This document shows positions 48,280 through 58,722 of a stretch of 64,000 bases of DNA, piece after piece. Source of the DNA: Pomphorhynchus laevis (lineage: Eukaryota > Acanthocephala > Palaeacanthocephala > Echinorhynchida > Pomphorhynchidae); NCBI GenBank assembly GCA_012934845.2, contig WNNJ02000018.1, positions 55,007 to 119,006 on the forward strand, given 5' to 3'. Both the position numbers and the translations under genes were made by a program. The notes below the pieces were generated by a model, which was not told the DNA's origin, did not search any database, and saw only the letters and a program-made list of their open reading frames with translations. Positions within the stretch are counted from its first letter, which is position 1. Every line of letters begins with the position of its first letter.

Positions 48280-49010
48280 CCGTATTTTGAAAGAAATCTT
48301 GGACCGTAAGAAATCCCGGAGATTGCATCTGTGATACAATCTCTGTGATATATATAACATTTGTTTTATTTGGAAGTTGAAAATTTGTTTTAAAAAAAGT
48401 CTGAAAAATATTTTTGAAAGTAATGGTAGGGTATTCTGATGTCAGAATACCTTACGAAAATAGAAGCAGTTTGAGCAAAGCCATTTTTGAAAATAACCAT
48501 AATCGTCTACGTTTCAGACACATAAATGTTCAAGTCAAACAGCTCTTTAAGACAAATACTAAGTAAGACACCGAGCTGGCCAGACACAATTAAGGAGATA
48601 GCGCTAATCCAACTTAAAAACAGTCGAATAGAGAGACAAATAGAAGGTTGTGATTTATATTTATCGTGTCTGCTTTGATTCTACAATTATAAAAGGATTT
48701 TAAAAAGGTATATATTTGATCAAGAACTTAAAAATCAGATATCGAGATAGCTCAATATTTTAAGTTTTTGCATTTTTGCTCTGTAGCTCGTCATTTTAAG
48801 TTTACTTTGCATTTCAAACCTTTAGCGTTTCAATAACATTTTGATAGTAACATTTCAAATAGTCAAGACATTTATAAAATCATTTCTCTAGTTAGTATTT
48901 TCTTATTTTTAAGAAAGCAATGCAATGAACGGAAAAACTCTGAAATTAATTTTATACCTAAAATAACTAGTCAATTAAAATTGTTTTAGACAATCATTAT
49001 TTTAAAATAA
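48280..49010. other. Intergenic DNA
   Basis: No gene, repeat or element end recognised between the minisatellite and the 3' terminus of the Penelope-like element. Confidence 0.4.
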
Positions 49011-49230
49011 TTAACGATTAAATCAGCTAACTGAGTCTACATATTTAATATAATTATAAAATAAACAAAATATAATCTTGCTAAATCAAAATTTAATAAT
49101 TAAATAATAAAATTAATAATTGCTTTTAGATTTTCTATAATTTAAATCAAGTTAAAAAAAATGAAATTTAAAATAAACGTCATTTTTATGAATTGACTAA
49201 TAAATAACAGACGTTGTATCAGAATAAGAA

Positions 49231-49337
49231 TTAGAGGTCATCAGGAGGAACTGCTATGCTATCAGGTTTCGGCCCCTAACTCCTCTACCCAACATAGCAG
49301 CGGGGCCAAATACATGCTAATGATGTATTTCCTCTAA
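49231..49337 (-). other. Conserved structured 3' block of Penelope-like element, copy 2
   Basis: Complementary pairs in plus coordinates: TTAGAGG 49231-49237 with CCTCTAA 49331-49337, CTGCTATG 49251-49258 with CATAGCAG 49293-49300, and GGCCCC 49271-49276 with GGGGCC 49302-49307. GAGGAA 49245-49250 with TTCCTC 49329-49334 is an alternative outer pairing. The two inner stems interleave, so the transcript could form a pseudoknot closed by the outer stem. The element strand also carries GAAAC (49266-49270) and CTGATGA (49238-49244), hammerhead-like strings, but not in a canonical arrangement. Confidence 0.5.
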
Positions 49338-49374
49338 AATAACTATCTAGTATCTTATTCTAATACAAAGTATA

Positions 49375-50772
49375 TTATTTATTATCCATCCATAAAAATT
49401 TGCCACTTAAGAGTTTAAATTTATTCTTTATATTATTGTGTTGATTTATATATTTTACTATTTTCTGCTTGATGTTATTTTTATAGTAACCTAGTTTAAA
49501 ATATGTATCTATTAAATTATTTAAATGATTTTTAAGAAAGCCAATATCATTACATATTGTTGCAATTCTTAAAATTTCATTATTTAATGTATTATATTTT
49601 ATATTATATGATATGCATGAATGCTCATGCAAAAATATGTTTCTTGTAAATTTAAATAGGTCATCTTTACGATAATAATTAATAGTAGTTTTAGTTAATG
49701 TTAATTTAATGTTCATATCTAGATATACACCTTCTTTATCATTAATATTGGTTTTGTTAAGAATAAGGCTTTCTGGATAAATGTGCTCACTAATTGAATA
49801 AAAATTATTAGAATTAAATACACATATATCATCAATGTATCGAAACATATATTTCATATATTTATATTGTTTAGATTTAGTTTTTACACAGTTATGAACA
49901 AATTCATATTCTATAAAGCTTAAAAACAAGTCAGCTATAATTGGGCTACTATTACCACCCATTGGAACACCTTTTACTTGTCTAAATATAGATGTCCCTA
50001 CTTTTAAATAATTTTGATTTATCAAAATATTTAAGGATTCTATTAATTCAATTTTATCCATATATTTATATTTATTTGATGGTTTAATTTTTGTTAGATA
50101 GGCGTTATAATTATTATAACATATATATGTATATCTTTTTCCGAATATAAGATTAATTAATTTTACTAACGCTTCTTTAATATCTACTAAACCTAGATTT
50201 GTATAAAGAGTACTAAAATCGTATGTATTTATATTTTGAAAATTTATTCCTTTTGTCTGTTCTAAAAATTCTTTTGTAGAATTAATACTGAAATAGTGTT
50301 TTATACCAGTATTAATTTCGATTACCTTGCAATATTTTTTAAAATGTGCTTTAATTACTTTAAGTATTTTATTCATATAGACAGAAAATGGTTTTAATGT
50401 ACATTTAAACGCACTACATATGAACCTAGGTTTTATTGAATTTTTATGTAATTTTGGATTCCAATATAATATAGGTATAGTTTTATTATCTAATTCAACC
50501 TTTATACCCTTTTTATCCATTATAGAACAGTGACTTGTAATAATTGTTTCTAAACTCAACTCACTACGTTCATATGTTGGATTTACATTTAAATCATTAG
50601 AATTAACCTCTTTCATTAGTATATCATAATAAAGTTTTTTGCATATGAAGACAAAGTTATTACTAGCTTTATCAATAGTTGTTATTATATAGTTATCCTT
50701 TAATTTAGTAAGTTCTTTATACATATCTTTATTAATTTTATCTTTCCTTTTATAATTGTTTGTTATTTTCAT
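49375..50772 (-). CDS. Penelope-like reverse transcriptase (465 codons)
   Basis: Motifs in order are ITTIDKASNNFVFICKKLYY (N-terminal block), ILYWNPKLHKN with KPRFICSAFKCTLKP (template grip), and NTYDFSTLYTNL (motif A with catalytic Asp). Next come FRQVKGVPMGGNSSPIIADL (motif B), FRYIDDICVFN with the Asp pair at about residue 313 (motif C), and EGVYLDMNIKL (motif D-like). The C-terminus ends LSGKFLWMDNK, with no endonuclease after it. The protein copies element RNA into DNA, and all catalytic Asp residues are present. The true start lies further upstream, because similarity continues through the linker (51010-50773) in this same frame. Confidence 0.8.
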   Translation of the reverse strand: MKITNNYKRKDKINKDMYKELTKLKDNYIITTIDKASNNFVFICKKLYYDILMKEVNSNDLNVNPTYERSELSLETIITSHCSIMDKKGIKVELDNKTIPILYWNPKLHKNSIKPRFICSAFKCTLKPFSVYMNKILKVIKAHFKKYCKVIEINTGIKHYFSINSTKEFLEQTKGINFQNINTYDFSTLYTNLGLVDIKEALVKLINLIFGKRYTYICYNNYNAYLTKIKPSNKYKYMDKIELIESLNILINQNYLKVGTSIFRQVKGVPMGGNSSPIIADLFLSFIEYEFVHNCVKTKSKQYKYMKYMFRYIDDICVFNSNNFYSISEHIYPESLILNKTNINDKEGVYLDMNIKLTLTKTTINYYRKDDLFKFTRNIFLHEHSCISYNIKYNTLNNEILRIATICNDIGFLKNHLNNLIDTYFKLGYYKNNIKQKIVKYINQHNNIKNKFKLLSGKFLWMDNK

Positions 50773-51013
50773 TTTATTTTTAATTTTATCAAATATATAA
50801 TCTTTCCAAATGTTTATCTTAGATATATTCGAACATTCACTATTAATCAGCTTACTAAAGTAATCATTTAAGTTATTATATAGCGAACTGTAAATTTTAT
50901 TTTTGTCGTTGTTGTTATTTAATCTATATTTATACCCTTTTGATAGCAGCTTTCTTAATTCACAATTTTCAATTAATTCTAGATTATGGGTACATATATG
51001 TTCATTTATTTTA

Positions 51014-51484
51014 TCAAAAACTAAGACTTTTACAATTGCATTCTGTTTCCATTATGTTTCTAATATTATCGTTATATATTGATTTTAATTCTTTATTATA
51101 ATTACAAATTTTTCGTACTAATGGTTGTAGGAGTTTATACCTTATTTTAGGAATATATTTACTTAAATCTGACCCTATTATTTCTTTACTTTTAGAATTA
51201 TTTAAAAGTCCGGCTATATTTATGTTATCTATACATTTATTAATGAAGTTTATGGTTAATGTATATTTTCTATTGTTATTATTAACATTTATTGTACGAT
51301 TATAGTATTTTGTATTACAATAACTGTCTATTATACAACTTAGCCTATCATAGTCGTTAATTAATTTTTGATTTATTGAACATATGATATCTTTAGAAAA
51401 ACTTCTTATATTTACATAAAGATCCTTTAGCTCATTATCTCTTAAAAGTTGTTTTAATATTTCTAATTGTTCATTTATATACAT
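51014..51484 (-). CDS. N-terminal region of the Penelope-like protein
   Basis: A 156-codon open frame from MYINEQLEILKQLL. It has a helical, Asn/Lys/Ile-rich composition, and a block RYKLLQPLVRKICNYNKEL is followed by a short Cys motif, TECNCKSLSF. In related elements a similar Cys segment precedes an 'LR.LL.KG.KYR' block. Here that block (ELRKLLSKGYKYR) lies just downstream in the RT frame, which supports one ancestral protein. No enzymatic motif is seen in this part. Confidence 0.6.
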   Translation of the reverse strand: MYINEQLEILKQLLRDNELKDLYVNIRSFSKDIICSINQKLINDYDRLSCIIDSYCNTKYYNRTINVNNNNRKYTLTINFINKCIDNINIAGLLNNSKSKEIIGSDLSKYIPKIRYKLLQPLVRKICNYNKELKSIYNDNIRNIMETECNCKSLSF

Positions 51485-51499
51485 ATCTTTTTTAATATT

Positions 51500-51964
51500 T
51501 TTAATTCATAAATGCATTTATAAATTATCAAAATGATGATTAAAATTCAAAATAATAAACTTTTTTTACGAATTGTTTCAAAATAAGCATGATCAGAACT
51601 ACAGCAAAACTGAACCAAAAATCAATATATCTATAAGGTGGGTTTGTAGATGGTTCCACAAATCAGAAGTGCTAAATTTTTCCAAGTGTAATATTTCGCA
51701 GGTTATAGATTCCGCATAATAAATCATTGATGAGTGCAAGCAGCGGAAACAAATCCCTTGTTTGCCAGTAACCTGCACGAAATTGTTATTTCACCTAGAA
51801 AATACTAGCGGCAACAACATTGAGACCCATTGCTGAAATAATTGCATGCTCACTGCATGTAATTATCTGTAATTGATATTTACTTTCAACGCAAATAAGG
51901 TATCTACTAAACTACGAGTATATAATACAGAATTTATCCTTTGAATAAATTGTTAGAATGCCCC
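51500..51964 (+). promoter_or_regulatory. Upstream region of the alkaline phosphatase gene
   Basis: Non-coding sequence between the Penelope-like element and the ATG at 51965. A TATA-like string (GTATATAATAC, 51919-51929) lies about 40 bp before the start codon and could be the core promoter if the 5' leader is very short. No other element can be supported. Confidence 0.3.
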
Positions 51965-53569
51965 ATGTACACTATGCGCTTTGTGCTTGTAATTGAAGTA
52001 ATCAGCCTTATAAATTGGTTATGGTTCATTCAAAATTTAGTAAATTGTGTTTCGACAATATATGAAAAGGAAATCGAGCCTTTGTACTGGATGAAAGTAA
52101 GCCAACAAGAACTAAGAGATCGACTGGGACGGAAGGCGTTAAGAGTCGGAAATGTAGCTGAAAATGCGATAATTATGATTGGTGACGGTATGGGTATAAC
52201 AACCGTTACTGCAGGTCGTATTTACATGGGGCAGAGACTTATAAAGAATGGGCAGAATGTGGACGGAGAATCGTATAAAACTGCTATGGAGCAGATGCCA
52301 AACCTGGGTTTAGCTAGAACATATAGTATTGACTATCAGACTACTGACTCTGCCGCTAGTGCAACTGCTTATTTATGTGGCATAAAATCAAGATCAGGAA
52401 CAATAGGAGTTGATGGACGCTGTCTTCGAAGTCAATGCAGTAGTTGTACAGAAGAAAGCTATGTTAATAGCGTATTGAAGCGGGCACATATGAGTGGCAA
52501 GTGGACCGGTATTGTAACTAACACTCGTGTTACACATGCTAGTCCAGCTGGCGCGTACGCTCACATTCCTGAACGCTATTGGGAATCATTTGATGGTATT
52601 TCGTTTAATCAATCGCATTTTGATCAAGGATGTAGAGATATCGCTGATCAATTAGTTAATAACGGTAGCTTTTTAAACGTTGTATTTGGGGGAGGCTTGT
52701 CAAACTTTTTACCAAACGATAATAGTAGCAAATACGGTAATGGTTCTCGTGTTGATTCAGTAGATCTTATAGAAAAATGGCTATTTTTACATAGGAAAAA
52801 GTCAAAACGACGATCTACAACCAAATATGCATTTATTAACAATTTGGAAGATTTTAACAAATTAAAACCACCGATTAATCATGTATTAGGATTATTTGCT
52901 CCCTCACATATGAACTTTGCAGATGAAAACGCCAATGCACAACCTAGTCTGGCATCCATGACTCAAAAGGCAATAGAAATTTTGAGCAAATCTCCTAAGG
53001 GATATGTACTCTTTGTTGAAGGAGGTTTAATCGATGTTGCTCATCATCATGCTCAAACCGGAAGGGCGTTAGATGAATTTGTTAACTTTGATGAGGCAGT
53101 TGAACGAGTTGTGAATTTGGTGGACACTTCAAAAACAATGATTGTAGTCAGTGCAGATCATTCACACGTATTTTCAATAGGTGCAAATTCTTTTCGAAAC
53201 TCCGATATTCTTGGGTATGCAAGTAACAGTCTAATGAACGCATCTGATGTTGACAATAAACCAATATTCATATTGGAATACGGTAATGGACCCGGCTATG
53301 TGAAAACAAATACGCGACTAAATGAAAATCATTGGCTAGAATGGAAAAGAAGTAGATCATCGATTAATAAATCTAAACGTCTAAAGTATCCATCGGCGCT
53401 TCCACTTAAAACCGAAACGCATGGAGGAGAAGATGTTCCTGTGTACTCCGATGGACCTGGAAGTTATCTTTTATCAGGGACTTTTGAACATAATTTAATT
53501 GCAAATGCGGTTGCGCATAGTTTATGTATCAGTCCGTATGATAAAGAAATACACTGTGAAGACGATTAG
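51965..53569 (+). CDS. Alkaline phosphatase, intronless, apparently secreted
   Basis: This hydrolyses phosphate monoesters at alkaline pH using two zinc ions, one magnesium and a serine nucleophile. The open frame begins upstream, but the first ATG is 51965 (534 aa); a second is at 51974. The N-terminus (MRFVLVIEVISLINWLWF) is a likely signal peptide. Active-site blocks are IIMIGDGMG (metal Asp about 74), TDSAASATAYLCG (nucleophile Ser about 129), THASPAGAYAH and PERYW (phosphate Arg). Next are VEGGLIDVAHHH (Glu 352, Asp 357, His 361), VVSADHSHVF (Asp 398, His 399) and ETHGGED (His 486). All metal ligands are present. The usual EGGRIDHGHH block is altered (Arg to Leu, His to Val). The protein ends soon after the domain (PYDKEIHCEDD), without the hydrophobic GPI-anchor tail of membrane-bound forms. 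The lack of introns suggests a retrocopy, but the frame is intact. Its stop lies 40 bp from the right arm. Confidence 0.93.
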   Translation: MYTMRFVLVIEVISLINWLWFIQNLVNCVSTIYEKEIEPLYWMKVSQQELRDRLGRKALRVGNVAENAIIMIGDGMGITTVTAGRIYMGQRLIKNGQNVDGESYKTAMEQMPNLGLARTYSIDYQTTDSAASATAYLCGIKSRSGTIGVDGRCLRSQCSSCTEESYVNSVLKRAHMSGKWTGIVTNTRVTHASPAGAYAHIPERYWESFDGISFNQSHFDQGCRDIADQLVNNGSFLNVVFGGGLSNFLPNDNSSKYGNGSRVDSVDLIEKWLFLHRKKSKRRSTTKYAFINNLEDFNKLKPPINHVLGLFAPSHMNFADENANAQPSLASMTQKAIEILSKSPKGYVLFVEGGLIDVAHHHAQTGRALDEFVNFDEAVERVVNLVDTSKTMIVVSADHSHVFSIGANSFRNSDILGYASNSLMNASDVDNKPIFILEYGNGPGYVKTNTRLNENHWLEWKRSRSSINKSKRLKYPSALPLKTETHGGEDVPVYSDGPGSYLLSGTFEHNLIANAVAHSLCISPYDKEIHCEDD

Positions 53570-53988
53570 CTACTAACCGAGTCTGCAGTTTGTTAATCTA
53601 TTATGTTAATATGTTATCGGCTATTATATGTTAATGGCTGAAAATATTACTTTTCTTTCAGCTGATTTTAAAAGCAATATGATCAGATAAAACAAAAATT
53701 TAATTATAATTTAAAATATTTTTCACATGATTAATAAAGGTTTATCGTTCGAAAATATAAAAAATTCTAAAAATTAATTATACAATATAACGTAATGAAC
53801 TATAAATTATGAATTAATTAAATTAATATTTGTATACATACAGTTGAAAAAATAATATGTTGTTTGGAGCTGGCAAATACATATGTAATTTATGATATTT
53901 TCCGAACGCTAACTTGTATCGATACATCAATTGGATGTTAAAAATTACTTTGACTTTAAGGGTGAATTTGTGGTTCTCCGGTGAAATT

Positions 53989-54016
53989 GTTATCTCATGC
54001 ATAAGCATGAGATAAC
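53989..54016. repeat. Perfect 12-bp inverted repeat, right-arm copy
   Basis: Counterpart of 28180-28207, unchanged between arms. Confidence 0.8.
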
Positions 54017-54199
54017 ACGACACAAACACATCAGTATTAATTATTCACAATAGCCAATAGAATAAGGTGATTTGCTAAAATATACTTAATTCACAAAATT
54101 ATAATACATTTAAATTTTATCATTTGAACTGATTATGAATTTATATTTATTAATTATATTTACTATTCAATTCTCCTTCATCGCATTCGCTACAACTAT

Positions 54200-55215
54200 A
54201 GTTTTTCTTCTGCTATTGTATCATGTTCTCATCTTATCTCTCTGAATGATATTTTCATGCCTATTCCAATGCGTCTTTCTCTACCTCTCCTATTTCCTTT
54301 GACGTTCCTCAATGTTCAGTCTTCTAACCATTTTTCTCTTTTCGCCTTGGTGATCGCTTCAGCATTACATGTGACCATAATTTCTATATTCATGCAATAT
54401 GCTGATAATATTCTCTCTTACTCCCATTCTGCTAATCCTCTTACCGATGATCTCTCCGCCTCTTCAACGAATTGTCTTCTCTCTACCTTCAAGCATCTTT
54501 TCTCATTTTGTGTTTATCTGAACCACTGCAACTGCAAAATCTTATAGGTTATTCCTTATTTCCTCTCACTATCTCTACTCTCTCTGTATTTTTTAATTCG
54601 ACCACTCTTTCTAGTGTTGAGCATCTCACTTTGTTTATAATTCACTTTGACTTGTCTTTCTGTCGATCAATATGTTCGCGACAAAATCCGATCTTGCAAT
54701 CTCCTACCTCGCAACTTTCGCCGTATCAGGGGCTCGCTTGATTTTAACTTCTGCTACTTCCTTATGTGCAGTCTATTGTTTCCCAAGATGGATAATTGCT
54801 CTACTCTTTTTGCTTTCACCTCTAAATCAACTTTTTATCGAATCCAGCAACTTGTGAATTCCGCCTTGCTTATCCTTTTTCGTCTGCGACGTTTTGATCA
54901 CATGTTCTCTTATAAAAGAGAACTTAATCCCGCCTCACCTCCATACATCTTATTAATGTGACACGCTTCTTCTTCCTGTTATGTCATTTTCATCAAACTG
55001 TGGTCGGCGTTCCCTTTTTATTGCCGATATTCTTCTCTGGAATAAACTGCAGTTCGCATCTGTTCAACACTCTCCTTTTTATACTTCAAGCACATTATCC
55101 GCTCTTTCTTGTTCCTTAATAATTGATTCAATTATTCTCACTTTTAAATTCTCCCACAACATTCTCACACATGATCATAATTTTGTATTTTGTCTGTTTT
55201 CAAATTTTTATAATT
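54200..55215 (+). mobile_element. Decayed LINE RT C-terminal region, right-arm copy
   Basis: The same fossil as at 26980-27990, here on the plus strand, with blocks YADNILSYSHS near 54400, PKMDNCSTLFAFTSKS near 54785 and LFIADILLWNKLQ near 55015. It differs from the left copy at only a few positions (for example HSANP here and HSANH there). The element was therefore already decayed when the arms duplicated. Confidence 0.65.
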
Positions 55216-55945
55216 TACTAAATTATAATATATTTGAATTTTTTTATTTGAAATGATTATGAATTAATTTATTTACACCTTATAATTGGCACAACTTAAT
55301 TTTATTTGAAGATACATTTTTACCCGCCAAATACATGTAATTTAGGATATCTTCTAAACTTAAAATATTTAGCATTCAGTACTAATCAAGATAAATCACT
55401 TTCCGTCATTTTTGATTACACATCACGCGAAAGTTGATTATTTATTAATACGTTCAATACACGCTTGTATAATATTTAGCGTATTTTAATCAGTTATTGT
55501 GAATTTAGAATAAAAAAGCTAAGTTTTTAATTCTAAATAGCTGATCACGATACGCTGAAAATGATATCAGTGAGTATCGAACGTTACGTATCAATTAATT
55601 ATCAATTTGTGAGTAACCTCGCAGATATTTAAACAAATTACAACGGCATCGAAACATATCAGAACGTCTAGAAATGCATTATGCATTGGATGCATCTTTA
55701 ATACATTTAATACGTGTATACCTAGACGAGATATGTTGTTTTTCAGACATGACGTTTTGGCCAAATATCAGTGTCTAATAAATTTGAGTCAATAAATCTA
55801 ATGCATAAGGATGCACTATATGATGCAAGGATCGATTGAAATCGTCTTATTTCATGTAAGCACGTATTTTAATTGCTAATTTGCATATTAACAGAAGAAC
55901 ACGGTGCAAAAACATTGTTCCGGTAGCGGATATTATCTCATACTC

Positions 55946-56017
55946 ATGATGAAGTTGTTTTTACCCGTTTTGATGCTCATTTCTTTCGCTGCGGCATCTG
56001 CCTTTTATTGTATTTAA
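55946..56017 (+). CDS. 23-aa signal-peptide-like micro-ORF, right-arm copy
   Basis: MMKLFLPVLMLISF then AAASAFYCI and a stop, identical to the left-arm copy at 26179-26250. It lies about 150 bp upstream of the 370-bp array insertion. In the uninterrupted left arm the sequence that follows the stop has no recognisable mature-peptide exon either, so the array did not simply separate it from a neighbouring exon. Confidence 0.35.
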   Translation: MMKLFLPVLMLISFAAASAFYCI

Positions 56018-56163
56018 ACAACTGTTTGCATTCTTCGATAAAAGATCATTATGTGATATAAAATATTAATGTTTTCGCTCACTATCGTTAACAGTATAGG
56101 CAACTTTCAATTTTTGAATTTGTATATTGACTTTTATTATTTTAATATTAATACTATTATATT

Positions 56164-56175
56164 ATTTATACATGT
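56164..56175. repeat. 12-bp direct repeat flanking the 370-bp array, left side
   Basis: ATTTATACATGT. The same 12 bp follow the array at 60934-60945, and the left arm has a single copy (reverse complement ACATGTATAAAT at 26021-26032). It is best read as a target-site duplication; microhomology used for deletion in the other arm is the alternative. Confidence 0.8.
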
Positions 56176-58673
56176 AGAATGAATAATTGCATACACGAGC
56201 GAGTATCATCATTTGGTCGGCTTCATAAATTATCCTCGTGTGAAGTCTTTAATCCTAGATGCAGCACTGTACACTACAATCAGCGTAGGTGGACCTCATC
56301 AGCAGTGAGCCTACGCCTACCTTTCGTGTTTCGGTCCTTTAATGATCTGCTGAAATTTTCCTCTGCTGCCTTTCTGTAAAAACAAACGATACAGTTTGTA
56401 AGGAACACATTTCCACTTGTGCAAACTGTACGTTGTTTCCGTCTTTTGTAACAAAAAGACGGAGATAGCACTACAGTTGCCGGAAACAACCGACAATCTG
56501 TCTTTTGAATTTTCTTGACAGGAAACCGGAATCTGCCAGGTTAATAGAATGAATAATTGCATACACGAGCGAGTATCATCATTTGGTCGGCTTCATAAAT
56601 TATCCTCGTGTGAAGTCTTTAATCCTAGATGCAGCACTGTACACTACAATCAGCGTAGGTGGACCTCATCAGCAGTGAGCCTACGCCTACCTTTCGTGTT
56701 TCGGTCCTTTAATGATCTGCTGAAATTTTCCTCTGCTGCCTTTCTGTAAAAACAAAACGATACAGTTTGTAAGGAACACATTTCCACTTGTGCAAACTGT
56801 ACGTTGTTTCCGTCTTTTGTAACAAAAAGACGGAGATAGCACTACAGTTGCCGGAAACAACCGACAATCTGTCTTTTGAATTTTCTTGACAGGAAACCGG
56901 AATCTGCCAGGTTAATAGAATGAATAATTGCATACACGAGCGAGTATCATCATTTGGTCGGCTTCATAAATTATCCTCGTGTGAAGTCTTTAATCCTAGA
57001 TGCAGCACTGTACACTACAATCAGCGTAGGTGGACCTCATCAGCAGTGAGCCTACGCCTACCTTTCGTGTTTCGGTCCTTTAATGATCTGCTGAAATTTT
57101 CCTCTGCTGCCTTTCTGTAAAAACAAAACGATACAGTTTGTAAGGAACACATTTCCACTTGTGCAAACTGTACGTTGTTTCCGTCTTTTGTAACAAAAAG
57201 ACGGAGATAGCACTACAGTTGCCGGAAACAACCGACAATCTGTCTTTTGAATTTTCTTGACAGGAAACCGGAATCTGCCAGGTTAATAGAATGAATAATT
57301 GCATACACGAGCGAGTATCATCATTTGGTCGGCTTCATAAATTATCCTCGTGTGAAGTCTTTAATCCTAGATGCAGCACTGTACACTACAATCAGCGTAG
57401 GTGGACCTCATCAGCAGTGAGCCTACGCCTACCTTTCGTGTTTCGGTCCTTTAATGATCTGCTGAAATTTTCCTCTGCTGCCTTTCTGTAAAAACAAACG
57501 ATACAGTTTGTAAGGAACACATTTCCACTTGTGCAAACTGTACGTTGTTTCCGTCTTTTGTAACAAAAAGACGGAGATAGCACTACAGTTGCCGGAAACA
57601 ACCGACAATCTGTCTTTTGAATTTTCTTGACAGGAAACCGGAATCTGCCAGGTTAATAGAATGAATAATTGCATACACGAGCGAGTATCATCATTTGGTC
57701 GGCTTCATAAATTATCCTCGTGTGAAGTCTTTAATCCTAGATGCAGCACTGTACACTACAATCAGCGTAGGTGGACCTCATCAGCAGTGAGCCTACGCCT
57801 ACCTTTCGTGTTTCGGTCCTTTAATGATCTGCTGAAATTTTCCTCTGCTGCCTTTCTGTAAAAACAAACGATACAGTTTGTAAGGAACACATTTCCACTT
57901 GTGCAAACTGTACGTTGTTTCCGTCTTTTGTAACAAAAAGACGGAGATAGCACTACAGTTGCCGGAAACAACCGACAATCTGTCTTTTGAATTTTCTTGA
58001 CAGGAAACCGGAATCTGCCAGGTTAATAGAATGAATAATTGCATACACGAGCGAGTATCATCATTTGGTCGGCTTCATAAATTATCCTCGTGTGAAGTCT
58101 TTAATCCTAGATGCAGCACTGTACACTACAATCAGCGTAGGTGGACCTCATCAGCAGTGAGCCTACGCCTACCTTTCGTGTTTCGGTCCTTTAATGATCT
58201 GCTGAAATTTTCCTCTGCTGCCTTTCTGTAAAAACAAACGATACAGTTTGTAAGGAACACATTTCCACTTGTGCAAACTGTACGTTGTTTCCGTCTTTTG
58301 TAACAAAAAGACGGAGATAGCACTACAGTTGCCGGAAACAACCGACAATCTGTCTTTTGAATTTTCTTGACAGGAAACCGGAATCTGCCAGGTTAATAGA
58401 ATGAATAATTGCATACACGAGCGAGTATCATCATTTGGTCGGCTTCATAAATTATCCTCGTGTGAAGTCTTTAATCCTAGATGCAGCACTGTACACTACA
58501 ATCAGCGTAGGTGGACCTCATCAGCAGTGAGCCTACGCCTACCTTTCGTGTTTCGGTCCTTTAATGATCTGCTGAAATTTTCCTCTGCTGCCTTTCTGTA
58601 AAAACAAACGATACAGTTTGTAAGGAACACATTTCCACTTGTGCAAACTGTACGTTGTTTCCGTCTTTTGTAA
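56176..58673 (+). repeat. 370-bp tandem array, forward half
   Basis: Six full units and a truncated seventh run head to tail, with unit landmarks (ATGAATAATTGC) at 56179, 56549, 56920, 57291, 57661, 58031 and 58401. Units are 370 or 371 bp and otherwise nearly identical; the difference is one base in an A/T tract (ACAAACG or ACAAAACG). Each unit contains several short inverted repeats: CCGTCTTTT with AAAAGACGG, ACAGTTTG with CAAACTGT, and GCGTAGG with CCTACGC. The seventh unit stops after GTAA, inside the loop of the first of these hairpins. Small open frames recur in every unit on both strands but look like by-products. Confidence 0.95.
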
Positions 58674-58722
58674 TACATACACGATTAATGTATACAATTA
58701 TTTGAATAATTGCATACACGCT
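58674..58722. repeat. Centre of the palindromic 370-bp array
   Basis: A short joint of about 29 bp with CATACACG and TATACAATTATT fragments leads into an 18-bp arm (58703-58720) that is perfectly complementary to 58723-58740 across a 2-bp spacer (CT). The array changes orientation here. The joint looks like filler copied from the unit start, of the kind expected from foldback or template-switch repair. Confidence 0.85.

Larger units (their letters stand above)
49015..51490 (-). mobile_element. Penelope-like retroelement, AT-rich, better preserved copy
   Basis: A minus-strand element with an N-terminal region (51484-51014), a linker, an RT region (50772-49375) and a conserved 3' tail that ends near AATCAGCTAAC (49020). 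The two coding regions lie in different frames, apparently separated by a single break. The family is the widespread invertebrate RT with 'DKASNN' and 'PKLHK' blocks that I associate with Penelope-like elements; that placement is from memory. No GIY-YIG endonuclease was recognised. The extreme Asn/Lys/Ile bias matches the AT-rich local composition. No target duplication was found. A second, scrambled copy lies inverted at 38815-40130. Confidence 0.8.

Noticed and set aside
48001-48360. Frames across the 30-bp minisatellite (VQSNKQHHFK and LLVRLDFEMV repeats)
   Set aside because: Both strands are open because the period is a multiple of three. The only meaningful part is the LINE scrap before it.
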